This document shows, piece by piece, positions 36,120-47,708 of a stretch of DNA of 64,000 nucleotides. The stretch is taken from positions 58,323,563 through 58,387,562 of the forward strand of contig CM059972.1 of NCBI GenBank assembly GCA_030490835.1, in the 5' to 3' direction. The notes under the pieces were generated by a model that saw nothing but the letters and a program-made list of their open reading frames with translations, made no database searches and was not told the DNA's origin. Source of the stretch: Annona cherimola. Taxonomy: Eukaryota > Streptophyta > Magnoliopsida > Magnoliales > Annonaceae. How positions within the stretch are numbered: position 1 is the stretch's first letter; the number at the start of each line of letters is the position of its first letter. The position numbers were made by a program, and so were the translations under genes.

Positions 36120-36444
36120 ATACATGAAACTTTCAAACTTAAATCAGGGGAGCAAATTAGAGAACTTATAGAACCCAAGTCGATGGAGCCAAGTCAACTC
36201 CACTCACCCTATCCAGGAGAGCAAAGTCGACTTCGATTAGGGTTCAAAGTCGACTTCTGGAGCCGACAATTCGGCTGCCTCGCCTACAAGAGGCGGTAGC
36301 CCAAAAATTCCATTCGTTCTTCCCATTTTCCATCTCTTTTCTCTCTCACTCTCCCACTTAAGCTCACTCCCTCTCACATTCCTAAGTTCATTTAAGAATC
36401 CTGCATTTCCATTTGCTATATCAAGATCCCATCACCTTGAATCC
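36120..36444 (+). promoter_or_regulatory. Linker between pol and third ORF, element C
   Basis: 325 bp. 36176-36265 holds four copies of the LTR-type AAGTCGA/AAGTCAACTCC motif, and 36300-36380 is a pyrimidine-rich leader (TTTTCTCTCTCACTCTCCCAC). It is the same layout as in elements A and E, so possibly a promoter or leader for the third ORF. Confidence 0.5.
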
Positions 36445-39400
36445 ATGGCACCCAAAGCGGTTTCCAAACCCACTAAACTCCTTGTCTCAAGGCCATCTCA
36501 ACTCACACCGGGGAAGAAATGCCACGCAGGCAACGGATTCCATCCAAGAGAGTCCGGTAAGAAACCACAGTGTTTATGGGGTGATGAGTTCGGTTTCAAG
36601 CAGGTAACCCCTCCACCTTGGCTCCTAGAGAGGAAGAAATTGAGGAATCGAGAAGTGACTCAGAAATGGAAGGAAAAAGAAAAGGGACACCCACTCATCG
36701 AGGTTAAGTCCTAAAAATGCCCACAAATTATTTCCGAACCGAACGACAACACAGTTGGTTCTATAGGCACTTCTATGAAAGGAAAATTTTTGTATCTCAA
36801 ATTATTGATTTCAAATTCTTGAATGATATGAGTTTGGAATAGAGGAGTTATTGGACTTTCAAGGATGGACCGGGTTATTGAAAGAGGACGATAAAATATA
36901 TCCCGACCTGACTTGACTGTTTACTACCTATGAGATCAAGAATATCTCAGCACATATGTCAAAGGAGTTGAGATAAATCTGGGGCAAAGACATAAAGTCA
37001 GCAAGGTGTATGCCATTGATCAACTGTCTTCTATTTTGGGCGTGCCAAGAGAGAACGAACCAATTCTTGAAGGTCTATCCCTCACATAAATATACAATCA
37101 GCTTACCAACAGCAATAAGTATCATCCCGGGATCAAATTCCTACACTACATGGATTTATCCCTGAGACTGCAGGTCCTCAGATTGCTAATTTCTCATTGC
37201 ATCTACCCAAAGGGTGGCGACCGAAATCAATTGAATCCACAAGAAGTTGAAATCTTGTGGAAAGTTGCTAATAGGGTCAAAGTCAGTCTCTTTAGACTTT
37301 TTTGGAAGCTCTCGAACTTAAAAAGGATAATCCACGAGAGTTTGTCCATATGGAATGTGGATCACCACAATCATGACGCATTATTGTGTTAATGTTGGTC
37401 CCAAGTTTATGACAGTTACCCAAGAGGGGAGGGGTGAGTTGGGTATTTTAAATTTTTTTGCTTAAACAAAAATTTTTCCTTTTTAAAATTAATCCCCACA
37501 ATGAAACAATTAGTAGGATGGACAAAAGTAAAGCAATAAAACACAAGTAATCAAGCCACACCAAGAGACAGAGATTTATAGTGGTTCGGACAACCTCCCG
37601 TACTCCACTCTTCTAAGTACACACCCGTTGTGTCTTGGGTTCCACTAGTGTATTTCAATATAACTAGAGCAACAATTATCTTCTAGATTTCAGCTCTAGG
37701 GGTCTTGTACAAATTCAGCATAAGTAGGTTTCGAGTATCCCTCCAGTCACACCACTACTTTGCCTTCACTTGGTTTCGATTTCTAATATCAAACCAAGTG
37801 GGAAAAATAAATAATCAACAAAAGAAAGATCTACACTTTACAGATTCGTGTAGGAATTTTTCAACACTTGGAAGAACTTGTAGAAGCAGTAGATGATTGA
37901 GCAAGGCAACTTTCAGCAGTTTATAAGCACAGTTCTTCTTCAAACTCTTTGTAGAACACTAAATGCAAAGGTGAGTGGAAGTTGAGCACATTCAATGATT
38001 TTCTAACCACATTCACGTTCCCTTGAAGCTCCTTAAATAATGGAAAATAAATTCGAACGTTTGGTGGTAGGTGGCACACATTAAATGTACCAACGTTCTA
38101 ATTTTTCCAACCGTTGCGAACTAAGTCGCATTTGGAGTCGACTTGCCATGCAACTTCAACCAAGTCGCATGGTGGAGTCGACTTCGGGTGCGACTTCACT
38201 CAAGTCGCAGACTGGAGTTGACTTCAGGTGCGACTTCGGTCTTCGGCTTCCACTTCCAAGTTTCAGTTTCAGGTCGACTTGGTCTCGAACTTGACCCAAG
38301 TCGCAGACGAAGTCAACTTCGGGTGCGACTTCACCAACCATTTGATTATCTTGGAACTTTGAGGTCTTGAAAGTGATCTTAATGTTGTGTATTTCCTTTT
38401 CTTCTCTTGTTTTTCATTAAATATCCTTGGTATGCATTGTTTTGCTAAAAAACTAAGCAATATACTCTACCCTTGAGAAGATCTTCCTTGTGGCCTTGGT
38501 TCATTATGATTGTTCTTCTTGATTTTATTGTTCATTCAATAATAATACATCTTTAAAGTAATATGAAGTGGCCATGTATTTGAGTCACTCGCTTAGGTCG
38601 ACTCGGAATTCGTCTTTACCCAAGTCGCACACTCAGGTCGACTTGAGATTCGACTTCACCTAAGTCGCATGCTGAAGTCGACTTGGAAAGCGACTTGACT
38701 CTGAGATCTCGAAGTCTTCAGCAAGGCCATAACCAAGTCGCATCTGGAGTCGACTTGGGTTTATGACTTTACTTAAGTCGCAAGTGGAGTTGACTTGGAC
38801 TGCAACTTCACCTCTCTCCAAGTTTCAATTTCAGCTCTGTCGAATTTAATACATTTGAAGTCGATTCTAGAGTCGACTTGGGAATCGATTTGACCTATGT
38901 TGATGGCTGAGTCGACTTGGGGTTGCGACTTGACCTGCTATCTTTTGAATCTTGAATTTTTAACCTTTGAAACACTTAGCAATCTCATTAGTGCTTAATT
39001 AATTCTTAAATTGAGTTGTAAATCATCAAAACATGGATTATGCTTAATTTGCCTTGAATTCTAACAATTGATCTAGATGGCGAGAGGTTCTAAAACCTAC
39101 AAACGCCATCAATCGGGCTCTCTTGACGCGCATGAAGATCAATTTGGAGGCGTTTAGGGCTGAACTTGAGGCAGAGGACTTACCTCGACATGAGCCAATT
39201 CCATCTTCGCCTTCGGTACTTGCCGCTTCTGCATCACCACAGTTTCATAGCTCATGTTCACCTCATCGATCACGGGCCACAGACCATCTTGCTCGCTCCC
39301 CAAATCGATCATCTACATCCCAAGTTATTATGGATTATCTACAACAGATGGAGAGTAGGATCTCACAGGAATTGGAGACTATTCGCACTGCTTTAATGGA

Positions 39401-39678
39401 AATGCATAGCCGCCAAGACAAATTGGATCAGGAGTTAACGGCTATCAAATATCACCTAGACTCGGGTAGCCGCGTGGTAGACCTATTCCGAGTCTTACTG
39501 ACTTTGATCCATATTGGGGCGAGTCAGTGAGAGCTGAACCCACTCTTCAGGCTCCCTCATCTCCGTTTTCATCAGCTTGCACTCGATCCATTCCTCCAGC
39601 TTATCCAACTACCTACCCTATCTCGGCTTTCCAATTCCATAAGTCTCGGTTCCCTTATATCCCATTTTGATGCCTTGA
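36445..39678 (+). pseudogene. Third ORF of element C, interrupted by a reverse solo LTR
   Basis: The coding halves 36445-37393 and 39067-39678 join in the same order as element E 51346-52958. The first half has MAPK, KLLVSRPS, FYERK, HPGIKFLHYMDLSLR and IYPKGGDRNQLNPQEVEILW. The second half has the junction to MKINLEAFRAELE, a Pro/Ser-rich stretch, and a coiled coil (MDYLQQMESRISQELETIR). Frameshifts and stops are present near 36545, 36840 and 36915. The stop at 39676-39678 is followed at once by a purine tract. Function is unknown. Confidence 0.78.
37394..39066 (-). repeat. Reverse SIRE-like solo LTR in the third ORF of element C
   Basis: On plus it starts TGTTGGTCCCAAG (U5 end in reverse) and ends TTCTAACA, 1673 bp. 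The flanks GTTAA and ATTGA are compatible with a mutated 5-bp duplication of GTTGA, the sequence in elements A and E. The array in reverse occupies about 38110-38940, with some LTR-like sequence at 38590-38700. ORFs at 38085-38370 are array readings. Confidence 0.85.
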
Positions 39679-40041
39679 CAAAATAGGGGAGAGAGAGTAG
39701 GACTTATGATTTAGATTTTGTTCTGTTTTGGGATTGGGTAGCACATAATGTAACTTTAGGAACCATTTTTGTATAAATACATGATATGAACTTGTTTTTT
39801 TAATCATTTTGTGTATGAATGAATGATATGCACTTTTTTTGGATTCATTCTTATAAATGAATGATATAAATTTGTGCAAACTGTTGTTTTGGAATGAATT
39901 TGTTCACATGATATGCAATGATATCAAAATTTTTGAGTATTCAACACATTATATCAATTCTAAATGATGACATAACCCTTATATAAGAAAATGAAAGGTC
40001 TATCTCAAATTGGTTTTGTCAATTATTAAAAAGGGAGAGAT
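39679..40041 (+). other. 3' untranslated segment and polypurine tract, element C
   Basis: A first purine tract, AATAGGGGAGAGAGAG, follows the third-ORF stop, then about 330 bp of T-rich sequence with a ~60-bp imperfect repeat (AATGATATGAACTTG-like words near 39780 and 39830). The true polypurine tract AAAAGGGAGAGAT lies at 40028-40041, just before the LTR. Confidence 0.65.
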
Positions 40042-41772
40042 TATTAGAATTTAAGGCAAATTAAGCATAATCCATATTTTGATGATTAACAACTCAATTT
40101 GAGAAATATTTAAGTACTAATGACGTTGCTAAGTGCTGTCAAGGTACATAAAATCAAAGTTCAAAAGATAGCAGGTTAAGTCGCAACCCCAAGTCGACTA
40201 AGCCATCAACTTAGGTCAAGTTGATACCCAAGTTGACTCCAAGAACAACTTCAAATGATAAAAAATCTCCAGAGTTGAAGTTGGGACTCGGAGACAGGTG
40301 AAGTCACAATCCCAAGTTGACTCCAGGAATGACTTCAAACGACAAACAATCTCCAGAGCTGAAGTTGGGACTCGGAGATAGGTGAAGTCGCAACTGAAGT
40401 CGACAACTCTTGCGACATAGGTGAAGTCGCAACCCCAAGTCGACTCCATCTACAACTTGGGCAAGCCTTAGCTGCAGAGTTCGAAATATCAGAGTTAATT
40501 TGTTTTTCAAGTCGACTCCATCATGCGACTTAGGTGAAGTTGCATCTCAAGTTGACCTAGGCATGTGACTTCGGTATGTGGCAACCTTATACTGATTCAA
40601 AGATATCTTATTAAAGAATGGACAATAATACTAGAAGAAATAATCATCATGAATCAAGGCCACAAGAAGGATTTTTTTAAGAGACACGTGTATTGCTTAA
40701 CTTAAGCAACACAATACACATCAAGGACATCTAATGAAGATCAAGAGAAAAAAGAAGATCTATACATCATATAGATCACTTGCAAAATCTTGAAGTTCCA
40801 ATATGATCAATGGCTGGTAAAGTCGCATCCGAAGTCGACTCTACCTGCAACTTGAGTCAAGTCCGAGACCAAGTCGACCTGAACCTAGAACTTGAGTTGG
40901 AAGCTGAAGACCGAAGTCACTCCCAAAGTCGACTTCAGCTTGCGACTTAGGTGAAGTCGCACCTGAAATCGACTCCACCCTGTGACTTGAACGAAGTCGC
41001 ATACTAAGTCGACTCCATATGCGACTTGGCTAGCAACGGTCGAAAAAATTCAAACTCTAGCGCAATAAATGCGCATCACCTACCACCTAACGTTCGAATT
41101 TATTTTTCATTATTTAAGGAGCATCAAGTGAACATAAATGAAGGAGGAAAAATATTAAATGAGCTCACCTTCCACTCTTTCTTGCATTTAAAATGATCTA
41201 TAAGAAGTTAGAAGAAGAAACTGACATTCAAAACTGATGAAAGCTGCATTTCTCAATCAACAACTACTTCTACAAGTTCTTCTATGTGCACGAAACTGCT
41301 TACACAATCTATAATGTGTAATTCTTTTTTACTTCATTGTTTACTTGTTTTTCCCACTTTGTTTGGTATTGGAGATCGAAACTAAGTGAAAGCAAAGTAG
41401 TGTTTGATTGGAGTTGAACTCATCACCTACTTGTGCTGAGATTGTATAAGCCCCATAGAGCTAAAATCTAGAAGAGAACTATTACTCTAAGTTGTATTGA
41501 TAATACAATAGTGGAACTTGAGCCACAACGGGTGTGTGCTTGGAAGAGTGGAGTACGGGAGGTTGCCCGAACCACTATACATCGTTGTCTCTTGACATGG
41601 ATTGATTGCTTGTGTTTTATTCTTTCTACTGCACTATTTCTCTCCAACTCACTGATTGTTTCATTAAGGGGATTAATTCTACAAAAGGGGAAATTTCTGA
41701 TTAGTAAAGAATTTTAAAATACTAAATTCACCCCTCCCCTCTTGGGTAATTTCCTTAAACTTGAGACCAACA
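40042..41772 (+). repeat. 3' LTR of element C
   Basis: It starts TATTAGAATTTAAGG (mutated TGTTGG) and ends GAGACCAACA, 1731 bp. It aligns with the 5' LTR throughout. The 5' copy lacks part of the U5 block near 41480-41570, which explains most of the length difference. Confidence 0.9.
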
Positions 41773-44454
41773 GATTCAACACTTAATTAGATTTAGAAAG
41801 ATTAAAGAGGATGGAAGCTTACAACGCTTGGTTGTGAGAATGTGAACTACTTCTTATAGAGAACTTAATGCACACTAGAATGCTCGTAGGAGGAAAAGTG
41901 TAAGCTCAATGAATACTCTAACTAACCCCCATAACTCCTCTTGACGTCTTTTAAATAGTTTTAGAGTTATTTGGAACATGCACATTAAATGTGCCAATGT
42001 TCAAATTTTTTTTACCATTATGATCTAAGTCGCATCTATGTTGCATCTAAGTCGAATATGGCTTCACCCAAGTCGTAAGCTTGAGTCGACTTGGGGTGCG
42101 ACTTCAATCTCCTCATTTCCTTTCTGAGAGGTTCACTCCTTGTTTTTAGCTCCAAGTTCCATTTTCTGGTTACTTGATTTGGGACTTGACCCAAGTCGCA
42201 AGTGAAGTCAACTTGGATTACGACTTCACTTTGTATTGTGCATAGTGGAACTTCAAATCTTTATAACTAGTATGTTTTCAGCCTTGAGACTTTGTGTCTT
42301 TAGAGTTTAACATTCTTAATTTCCACTTTTACTTGGTAAAGTAAATTTCATATGGTCTTCAAAAATATAGTCTCCTTTGAGATCTCATTTCATCACGTCT
42401 TGAGTCTTTAATCATTGATATTTTTCTTCAAGTCTTCAAGATATGTAACCCTTGATTTCCATTTATTAATCTTTGAGTTTAGTTCTTCAAGTGTTTTGCA
42501 CTCCTTGGTATCCAAGTCGTATACTGGGATTGACTTGGTTTTGCAACTTGACCCAAGTCGCGGGTAGAATCGACTTTGGTATCTGTTGTACACTTAGTTA
42601 ATTAAAATCTTCATTCGAATGCTTGAGTGTTCCAGGTCTCTTTACTAAGTCGATTTCATGTGAGACTTCACCCAAGTCTCACGCTGGAGTCAACTTGGGG
42701 AGTGACTTTCGGATTCTTCATCGGTTGCCTGAAGTCTTCCTAAGTTACATACTGAGTCAACTTGGCTTGCGACTTGATTTAAGTCGCCTGTAAAGTGGAC
42801 TTTGGTTGTGACTTTGCCTGCTCATGCGTCCCCAATTTCATATCTAACTGAAAAATGCCTGTTGAAGTTGATCCCGTAGTCAACTTGGGTATCGACTTGA
42901 CTCAAGTTGACGCCTGATTCGACTTGACTCTACGACTTGATATGTCATTCCTTGCTTATGAAAAATTTTAACTTAAAACAATGCAACACCCATGTTAGTA
43001 CTTTTAAAATCTCAAATTTGGGTTGTTAATCATCGAAATATAGATTATACTTGATTTATTAATTGAATTCACATCATATTACATTGTTGGATTTTACTTA
43101 GGCTCATCTAAGTGTTAGGTTAGCTCCTCCAACAACCTAAGTTCATAGATCATGTCCAAGAAGTAATTTCCTTTTAATGGGTATACCTGCAATAAATAAA
43201 AAAATTGTCATTCTATTGCAAAATATCTTAAAAGAACCTTTTCGTAAAACCTCCCAGAAAAGAACAATGTTAGTTGTTAGTCGTTCCTTGCACAAAAAAT
43301 AGAAGAATCAGTCTACACTGTATAGCTCTTCGGATATATATAATATTATATTTCCACACACATTAACTCAAAAGCAACCATGTATAGTGGTTGCTAATAA
43401 CAACATGCATTGAAAAGAAAAAGGAGACCGTAGTCTCTAGCACAATGACACCTATGCATAATTTTGTATTCATATGGGAATAAAAGTCTACACCATAGAT
43501 TAACAACATGCATATAATGCTACTCAATTAAAATTTATCAAGTTATGATGAACTCCTCACATTTATATAAACAAATATATATATATATAATATTTATATA
43601 TATACAGTAATCCAACATGTGCATATTAAAACCATATAAAATCTAACAAATAATTAAGCATAATAAAACTTTATATTCCTGCAATTTTATAGGCATGTAA
43701 AATTATTTACCCAAATATATCACTGCCATATTATACAATTTCTCAATAATTAATTAAACAATTAAATATACCAAAAATAATAACCAAGACATATAATAAT
43801 TAATGTTGAGCCTATAATCAATTCTCAAACAAAATCTACTTACCTCACAAAATTTATCTCATAGTTTATTCCCTCCTTTCATAACTTTAGCTTCCCAAAC
43901 TTTTCTTAAAGATACCTAAATGCATCAACTCTTCAATCCATTTTATAAAAGCGTTCGTAAGTTTCTTAAAATTATAGGGAAAGAAATAAACAATAAAATC
44001 CTATCACTTGATTTAACTTCAAATTCAATTTCGACCAAACCTTATCTGGTAAAATTTTTATCCTGTGAGCCTCACATGCCCAGGAAAGCAAAAATGTAAA
44101 ACTTTATTATTTTCTTATGAAACTCCCACTCGAACTATGGACCTCTAAAACCTCCAAATCACTTATATGCCAATCGAGCTACATGAGTTACGAAAATAAC
44201 ATCCAAAAATAAAAATAAAAATACAACTTACAGCATATATGAATAATAATTGACCAAGCCCATTATTAACCATTTGACCCAATTGGTCAAAGGGTTAACC
44301 CTCACAATATTGTTGAAAATAATTGTTGAAAATGGAAATGCAAAATATCCAAAGCATGTGTTTTGATGATTAACAATACAATTTGAGTAAGTTTTAACTA
44401 CTAATGCATTTTGTGTAATGTTTTAGTTATAAAAGTGAAAAATATGAAGTATAG

Positions 44455-44990
44455 CAGGTCAAGTCGATCACCAAGTCGACTCCAGCATCGACTTAGGCGA
44501 AGTCGAGCACCAAGTCGACTCCAGCATCGACTTAGGCGAAGTCAATCCCCAAGTCGACTCCAGAAGCGACTTCAAGTACTAAAATTTGTCCAGCATTGAA
44601 ATTTGGATCCAAGTGTGCCGAAGTCGCAGACGAAGTCGACTCCATTTGCGACTTGGGTGAAGTCGCAGACCAATTCGACTCCAGTATCGACTTCAAGTGA
44701 CACTTTCCTTCTAGAGTTGAAATTGGGTGGCAAAGCTGCCGAAGTCGCACATGAAGTCGACTCCACTTGCGACTTCAGTGAAGTCGCAGGCCAAGTCGAC
44801 TCCAGCATCGACTTGGGTCAAGTCTCAGACCAAGTCGACCCAGAAGACAGACTTGGAAACTGAAGCATCCGAAGTCGACTCCACATGCAACTTGGGTCAA
44901 GTCAAAGGCCAAGTCGACCTAAGGAAGAACTTGAACAAATGAAGCATAGCCGAAGTCGCACCCGAAGTCGACTCCACCTGCGACTTGGAG
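44455..44990. repeat. Tandem hairpin-forming array in the element E 5' LTR
   Basis: About a dozen units of roughly 30-60 bp carry AAGTCGACTCCA followed by TGCGACTTGGG or ATCGACTT, often separated by GTGAAGTCGCAGACC. AAGTCG and CGACTT are reverse complements, so each unit can fold, and AAGTCGACTT itself is a palindrome. Similar arrays occupy the same place in every copia LTR of the window. Copy number differs between the two LTRs of this one element. Confidence 0.85.
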
Positions 44991-45070
44991 AAATAACGTT
45001 CGAATTTTTGAACGTCGGAACATTTATTACGTGCCAACCAACTTTATAACGTTCAAAGTTCTCCCTCCTC

Positions 45071-45078
45071 TATATATA
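45071..45078 (+). promoter_or_regulatory. TATA box in the element E 5' LTR
   Basis: TATATATA follows CTCCCTCC and lies between the array and the U5 block. The same box is at 54132-54139 in the 3' LTR. Transcription would be expected to start about 30 bp downstream. Confidence 0.6.
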
Positions 45079-45424
45079 GACACTCAAGCAAACGTGGAAA
45101 TAAACAAGAAAGAGCTGAAAAAGTGGAAAGAAGTTCTACTAAGAGTTCAATCCACTTTTCTCTACAATTGAGTGATCTATACACTTTCAAAGGAAGAACA
45201 AGCTTCAAAGTTATTGTTTGCTTTAACGCAAAACGATTCGTTGCTTCTACAGATTCTTCCTCGAGCTGGAACTTGCTACACAAATCTGTAAAGTGTAGAT
45301 TTCTTCTATTTCATCTTATTATTTGGTTTTTGGTATTGATTTTGGTGTTTCAAACCAAGCTATAGCAAAGTAGCGTTATGATTGGAGTGAAACTCGTCAC
45401 CTACTTGTGTTATTTGTTGTGTAC

Positions 45425-45522
45425 GCCCCCTAGAGCTAGAATCTAGAAGAGAGCGGAGGCTCTAGTTGTATATGCCCCCTAGAGATAGAATCTAGAAGAG
45501 AGTGGAGACTCTAGTTGTATTC
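45425..45522. repeat. 49-bp tandem duplication in the element E 5' LTR
   Basis: The unit beginning GCCCCCTAGAG, with AATCTAGAAGAGAG, occurs twice with a 49-bp period. The 3' LTR and other LTRs have one copy, so it arose after insertion or in this lineage. Confidence 0.85.
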
Positions 45523-45777
45523 GCAGAATACATAGTGGAACCCAAGTCACAAGGGAGTGCGAGCTTGGAAGAGTGGAGTAGGGAAGGTTGCCCGAACCAT
45601 TATAAATCTTGTCTACTGTTTTTCATTTATGCTTTCATTATCTTATTACTTTCTATTTGTTTTATTAAAGGGGATTAAACTAAACCGGGGTAAAGTTTCT
45701 GATTAAAGTTTAAAATTTTAAATACCCAATTCACCCCTCCCCTCTTAGGTAATTGCCATCAACTCGGGACCAACAAG

Positions 45778-45791
45778 TGGTATCAGAGCAG
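45778..45791 (+). other. Primer binding site of element E (initiator tRNA-Met)
   Basis: TGGTATCAGAGCAG lies 2 bp after the 5' LTR. It is the standard complement of the 3' end of plant initiator tRNA-Met used by copia elements. Confidence 0.95.
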
Positions 45792-45823
45792 GTCTTTGAG
45801 TTCTACCAAATAGATCTTTTGAT

Positions 45824-47002
45824 ATGGCATCCCAATCCACTTCTGTTCCAGCGTTTGCCGAAGGTCAATCCTTTACTAGGCCACCATTGTTTGATGGAAA
45901 CAATTTTGGATATTGAAAGCTACGTATGAAACAACTCATCATGGCTACAGATATGGACTCTTGGATTGCAATCCAAGACGGTGTGACTTTGCCTATTGAT
46001 GAAAGAGCTTCGAAATGGACCGATGAGGAAGTGAAAATTGTCAAGAGCAACGCCAAGGCTATGAATTCATTATTTTGTGCTCTTACTGCTTCCAAATATG
46101 ATAGAGTATCCTCTTGTTTGACTGCCAAAGAGATATGGGATACACTAATATCTATCTATGAAGGAACTTCTCAAGTCCAAGGGATAAGGAGAAATATTTT
46201 GATTGGAGAATTGGAAAACTTTAGAATGTTAGAAACAGAAAATATTTCTGAAATGTTTGCTAGATTTTTCAAGATTACTAACGCCTTGAAAGGGCTAGGA
46301 AAGGCGATTTCTGAATCTGAGCAGGTCATGAAGATTCTAAGGGTGCTACCCAAATCATGGACTCCAAAAATCACGGCAATAGAAGAAGCCAAGGACTTAA
46401 ACACGTTGAAGTTGGAAGACCTTATTAGCTCGTTAATGTCACATGAGCTAATCAAGAAAAGAAACGAGGATCACCACAAAAGCAAAAGAGTCATCGCCTT
46501 GAAAGCTGCACAAGACTCGGATGACACCACCTCATCATCACAAAACGACGATGAAATTGCCTTACTTACAAAACGGTTTAGAAAATTTGTAAGGAAAGGT
46601 AGAAATTTCAGAAACTTTAAAGAAAGAAATTCTAAAGAGAAAAAGAAAGAATCAACAAAATGTTACCGGTGTGGTGGTTCGGGGCACATGCAAGCCCAAT
46701 GTCCAACGCCCAAAGAAACTAAAGCAAAGGAGCAAAGAAAAGATCGAGGTGACAACAGAAAGTTTCAAAGAAACAAAGGAAGAGACATGTACGTAAATGA
46801 AGAGGAATCTACAACATGTAGCTCTTCAAGTGAAGAATGCGAAGCGGATTGCGCAAGAATTTGTTGCATGGAAACTTCCGACATATGTTTTGCAGCAACG
46901 GAAATCTTGGAGGATCAAACTACTTCAACGAACTGCATAAGTAGTCAAGAGGTAACCTCCAAACAAAAATCTTTTTCAATTTTCTCTTCTACAAATGAAT
47001 GA
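45824..47002 (+). CDS. gag: Copia gag, element E (stop at codon 31; open from 45926)
   Basis: Gag packages the element RNA into virus-like particles. The ATG at 45824 opens MASQSTSVPAFAEG in frame, but a TGA at 45914-45916 stands where a Trp is expected before KLRMKQ. From the ATG at 45926 the frame is open for 358 codons. Residues 1-175 of that piece form the helical UBN2-type capsid region (DSWIAIQDGV; FARFFKITNALKGLG; LISSLMSHELIKK). A Lys/Arg-rich tract follows, then a zinc knuckle at C246, C249, H254, C259. An acidic Ser/Thr-rich tail ends at TGA 47000-47002. Copy B has the same TGA, so the stop may be ancestral and the downstream Met may be a used start. That last point is inference. 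Confidence 0.88.
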
Positions 47003-47647
47003 CTCAAATGTGTTGAATTGGAAGAACTCCAATAAGCCTATGATTCATTATATGAGGAAATAAAGAAATTAGGAAACAAGTTTACAATAAAGAAAAGACA
47101 ATGTGATACAGTAATAATTGTGAACGGTAAACTTGCTGAAAAGATTGATAAATTAAAAAATGAAAAGAATACCTTGGAAAATGAGTTAGAGAAACTCAAA
47201 AATGAAAATGAATCATTAAATGAATCGCTTGCTAAGTTTTCTAATCCAGGAGAAAGTGTGAAAATATTTTTGAAAATGACTACCTAAAGTTGTAAGAAAG
47301 GACTTGGGTATACCACATTTGAGCAAAGCAAATCTAATACTCCAAAGAACAAAACCAAACTCATTCATGTTAAACCCAAGATAAATCATGTGGTTTGGAC
47401 CAAAAGACCAACTAGGGAACCAATTACGAAATGGATTCCCACTCCTAGACTTCCGGGAGCTTGTAATTTTTGCAACAAGTTAGGACACAAGGTTTATCAA
47501 TGCAAATTGAGAAAATTACAAAACCTTGGTGCAAAATTGGTTTGGATGCCGAAAAGCTTTGGATTTATGGATTCAAAGGTAGATCAACGTAGACTCCAAT
47601 GCATAACTAACCCAAATGGACCTATAAAATGGGTACCAAAAGGATGA
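47003..47647 (+). pseudogene. gag: Gag C-terminal part: coiled coil and second zinc knuckle, element E
   Basis: The same frame continues past the TGA at 47000, with TAA near 47034 and 47285. It gives a strongly heptad-like segment (KLAEKIDKLKNEKNTLENEL) and then an open part (47390-47647) with a second CX2CX4HX4C knuckle, CNFCNKLGHKVYQC, and the terminal motif IKWVPKG before a TGA. Two of the stops are at Gln positions that read CAA or CAG in element C. The stop directly after WVPK is at the same place in element C, so it may be the true gag terminus. Confidence 0.82.
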
Positions 47648-47708
47648 GCTCTACTTGACTTAATTTTTACAGGTTTGTCTTAGAGCTAAGGCCAATAACA
47701 TATAGTTT

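Larger units (their letters stand above)
29702..41772 (+). mobile_element. Element C: SIRE-like Ty1/copia element, defective
   Basis: This 12.07-kb unit has LTRs 29702-31308 and 40042-41772, a primer site, gag, pol, third ORF and polypurine tract, and contains a 1.67-kb reverse solo LTR (37394-39066). The flanks AATTC (29697-29701) and GATTC (41773-41777) are a 5-bp duplication with one change. Defects include several frameshifts in gag, deletion of most of the protease, loss of the first integrase Asp, and stops through RT. It is older than element E judging by that decay. Confidence 0.9.
29248..43076 (-). repeat. Reverse SIRE-like solo LTR, split by element C
   Basis: The pieces 29248-29701 and 41778-43076 form one minus-strand LTR of about 1.75 kb, flanked by TATTA at 29243-29247 and 43077-43081. 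The left piece holds the U5 block in reverse; the right piece holds the ACATTAAATGTGCC promoter-proximal palindrome and a decayed repeat array (about 42030-42940). The paralogous gypsy LTR at about 62000-62030 shows the unoccupied site. Element C inserted near the LTR's R/U5 boundary. Confidence 0.82.
44311..45775 (+). repeat. 5' LTR of element E
   Basis: It starts TGTTGAAAATAATTG and ends GGGACCAACA. Order inside: the AAGTCGACTT-type array (44455-44990), the inverted repeat AACGTTCGAATTTTTGAACG near 44997-45015, a TATA box (45071-45078), and a U5 block with a 49-bp tandem duplication (about 45425-45522). Relative to the 3' LTR it has one extra array unit and that duplication. ORFs at 44411-44942 on both strands are array readings. 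Confidence 0.95.

Noticed and set aside
44455..44990. Regularly spaced palindromic repeats resembling a CRISPR array
   Set aside because: Units vary in length and sequence, spacers are not unique, the array lies inside a plant LTR, and no cas genes are present.
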